Program-made: the position numbers and the translations under genes
In this document: piece after piece, positions 4,652-6,176 of the stretch
Position numbering within the stretch: the first letter of the stretch is position 1
How the letters are laid out: each line of letters starts with the position of its first letter
Assembly: GCA_016789205.1 (NCBI GenBank)
Contig: JAEURF010000107.1
Coordinates: 1-6,176 of the forward strand
Direction of reading: 5' to 3'
Origin: Anaerolineales bacterium
GTDB lineage: Bacteria; Chloroflexota; Anaerolineae; Anaerolineales; Villigracilaceae
Length of the DNA: 6,176 nt
Notes under the pieces: generated by a model
Database searches by the model: none
Told to the model about the DNA's origin: nothing
What the model saw: the letters and a program-made list of their open reading frames with translations, nothing else

Positions 4652-6176
4652 ATGTCTAAAAAGATTATTTATAAAATAATGGCTATTATGTTTATAGCTG
4701 TTATGGTATTGTCAGCCTGTGGACCTTCACAAGCGGAATCCTCTTCAGAATTTGCAGTCGGAATTGTGCTCCCCACACGAGATGAACCACGTTGGGTACA
4801 GGATGAAGCCCGCTTCAAAGACGCGCTCGAAGCTGGTGGCTACGACGTACAAATTCTCTTCAGCCAAGGCGACTCCTCACTAGAAAAATCCAATGTGGAA
4901 TCATTGATTAGTCAGGGAATTAAAGTCTTAATCATAACCCCACATGACGCCGCCGCCGCCGCCGCTTCAGTTGAAGCCGCCCGAGCCGCAGGCATCAAGG
5001 TTATTTCTTATGACCGTCTTGTCACAAACACCGACGCCGTAGATTTTTATGTCACATTCGACAGCATCTCTGTAGGTGCCGCGCAAGCACAATATTTAGT
5101 TGACAATGCTTCCGGTAGCGGCAATCCACTTTACTTATATGCAGGTGCCGCATCAGATAACAACGCCTTCTTATTCTTCGAAGGTGCTTGGAATGTTTTA
5201 CAACCCAAGATTGCTGATGGCACTTTCGTCATTGCAAACTCATCTGAAGCCGTCGCATTGCAAGACAAAGCCACACTCACCCGCGACGAACAAGCCGCTA
5301 TCATCAATCAAATCACAACCAATTGGGATTTCAACACAGCCAAAGGTTTAGCAGAAGCGAACCTCACTGCCAATGGTGCTGATGCCAAAGGTGATGTTTT
5401 CATCTTGGCTCCAAATGACGGAACCGCCCGCGCGATTGCCGATGCCTTCGGTGCTGATGCGGCTGTAACTAGCTACTTTGTCACTGGGCAAGATGCAGAA
5501 AAAGCCTCCGTACAATATATTCTTGATGGTAAGCAATCTATGACCGTCTTCAAAGATGTGCGTACATTAGTTAATGATGCGATTTCTGCCGCCATCACTT
5601 TCCTCGAAGGTGGCACACCAACAGCAACCACCAGCTATAACAACGGTAGCATTGATGTTCCCGCCAACCCATCTGTTGTTGTAACAGTTGATAAAAGCAA
5701 TGTCGTATCTGCTTTGATTGACTCTGGCTACTATACAGAAGCAGACTTCACCTTCCCAACTGGTAAAGCCCTCTCCGTTGGTATCATCTTGCCAACTCGT
5801 GACGAACCACGCTGGGTACAGGATGAAACCCGCTTCAAAGACGCGCTTACAGGTGCTGGCTACGACGTACAAATTCTCTTCAGCCAAGGTGACTCTGCAA
5901 TTGAACGAGCCAATGTTGAATCATTGATTACACAAGGCGTACAAGTGATTATCATTTGTCCGCATGATGGTACAGCAGCGGCGGCGGCGGTTGAATTAGC
6001 AAAAGCCGCTGGAATTACAGTCATTTCGTATGACCGCTTAGTCCGTGATACCGACGCCGTAGATTTTTATGTCACATTCGACAGCATCTCTGTAGGTGCC
6101 GCGCAAGCACAATATTTGGTTGACAATGCCACTGGCACTGGTAACCCTCTTTATTTGTATGCAGGTGCCGCATCAG
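4652..6176 (+). CDS. Tandem two-domain XylF/ChvE-like sugar-binding lipoprotein (3' end beyond the window)
   Basis: The reading frame stays open to the window edge, covering 508 codons. Residues 1-22 are a lipoprotein signal peptide (KK at 3-4, hydrophobic core, lipobox LSAC with C23 acylated), so the protein is surface-anchored. Domain 1 (34-369) is a complete type 1 periplasmic-binding fold like E. coli XylF. The matching ligand-site landmarks are PRWVQD (46-51), SYDRL (119-123), DNN (169-171), PND (254-256), GQDA (279-282) and TVFK (298-301). After a linker of only a few residues a second copy starts at about 373 and repeats domain 1 at an exact 340-residue offset. It carries PRWVQD and SYDRL before the window ends. 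By hand count 109 of 133 aligned residues are identical. If domain 2 is complete, the protein has about 710 residues, roughly double the family norm. The ligand is probably xylose, glucose or a similar aldose. XylG-like and XylH-like genes are expected next. Alanine-rich GCC/GCG runs make its base composition differ from the regulators. Confidence 0.9.
   Translation, partial: MSKKIIYKIMAIMFIAVMVLSACGPSQAESSSEFAVGIVLPTRDEPRWVQDEARFKDALEAGGYDVQILFSQGDSSLEKSNVESLISQGIKVLIITPHDAAAAAASVEAARAAGIKVISYDRLVTNTDAVDFYVTFDSISVGAAQAQYLVDNASGSGNPLYLYAGAASDNNAFLFFEGAWNVLQPKIADGTFVIANSSEAVALQDKATLTRDEQAAIINQITTNWDFNTAKGLAEANLTANGADAKGDVFILAPNDGTARAIADAFGADAAVTSYFVTGQDAEKASVQYILDGKQSMTVFKDVRTLVNDAISAAITFLEGGTPTATTSYNNGSIDVPANPSVVVTVDKSNVVSALIDSGYYTEADFTFPTGKALSVGIILPTRDEPRWVQDETRFKDALTGAGYDVQILFSQGDSAIERANVESLITQGVQVIIICPHDGTAAAAAVELAKAAGITVISYDRLVRDTDAVDFYVTFDSISVGAAQAQYLVDNATGTGNPLYLYAGAAS
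4757..6176 (+). repeat. 1020-bp direct tandem repeat within the sugar-binding protein gene (second unit incomplete)
   Basis: Unit 1 spans 4757-5776 and unit 2 starts at 5777. The two align at a fixed 1020-bp offset with no insertions or deletions over the 400 bp visible. Similarity is uneven. Bases 5030-5097 and 6050-6117 are identical over 68 bp, 4837-4869 and 5857-5889 over 33 bp, while 4870-5029 differs at many positions, including non-silent ones. This mosaic suggests an older duplication partly re-homogenised by gene conversion. Whether further units follow is not visible. Confidence 0.9.

Noticed and set aside
4936..4967. GCC trinucleotide run as a variable microsatellite
   Set aside because: It encodes the Ala-rich helix after TPHD, and the second copy encodes similar alanines with GCA/GCG codons, so it is protein composition rather than a tract likely to slip.
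5100..5927. Short open frames on both strands over the sugar-binding protein gene
   Set aside because: The XylF-like frame from 4652 explains the whole stretch; the others are Ser/Thr/Pro-rich or Cys-rich shadows of Ala-rich codons.
4757..6176. Two binding-protein domains as two separate genes joined by an assembly error
   Set aside because: The frame runs through the junction with a normal short linker, there is no second signal peptide or ribosome binding site, and the copies differ in sequence.

Overview
The window looks like bacterial chromosome: closely spaced genes, moderately low GC, and no phage, transposase, CRISPR or RNA genes that I can see. It reads as a sugar sensing and uptake locus. 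A lipoprotein xylose-type binding protein, a ROK regulator and a soluble HisKA_3 kinase paired with a NarL-type regulator would fit a Chloroflexota (Anaerolineae-like) genome. That placement is inferred from gene style, not from a marker gene.

Layout: (1) 1-77 is the 3' end of an enolase gene. (2) 78-243 is non-coding, with a REP-like hairpin at 86-126 and a TATAAT box at 211-216. (3) 244-1479 (+) encodes a ROK-family repressor. (4) 1480-2529 (-) encodes a response regulator of unusual order, REC-HTH-REC, whose stop codon directly abuts the ROK stop. (5) 2530-2620 is a 91-bp divergent promoter region with two palindromes. (6) 2621-4294 (+) encodes a 557-residue fusion of one sugar-type (CUT2/MglA/XylG-like) ABC ATPase domain with a HisKA_3/HATPase_c histidine kinase. 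(7) 4295-4651 is a 357-bp non-coding region with an 11-bp direct repeat, an intrinsic terminator-like hairpin, a stray near-perfect Shine-Dalgarno sequence and the real ribosome binding site of the next gene. (8) 4652 to the window end (+) is an open-ended lipoprotein gene with two tandem XylF-like sugar-binding domains on an exact 1020-bp period.

How the genes may work together (inference): the ABC-kinase has no membrane segment and no conventional sensor domain. Its input module resembles the ATPase of a sugar importer, but the residues needed for hydrolysis are replaced and the Q-loop segment is duplicated. It is divergent from, and probably the partner of, the REC-HTH-REC regulator. Downstream lies a sugar-binding protein whose XylG/XylH-like ATPase and permease would be expected beyond the window edge. 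The appealing model is a kinase that senses sugar flux by docking to, or mimicking, the importer ATPase, and then controls importer expression. The ROK protein would add a second, sugar-responsive layer.
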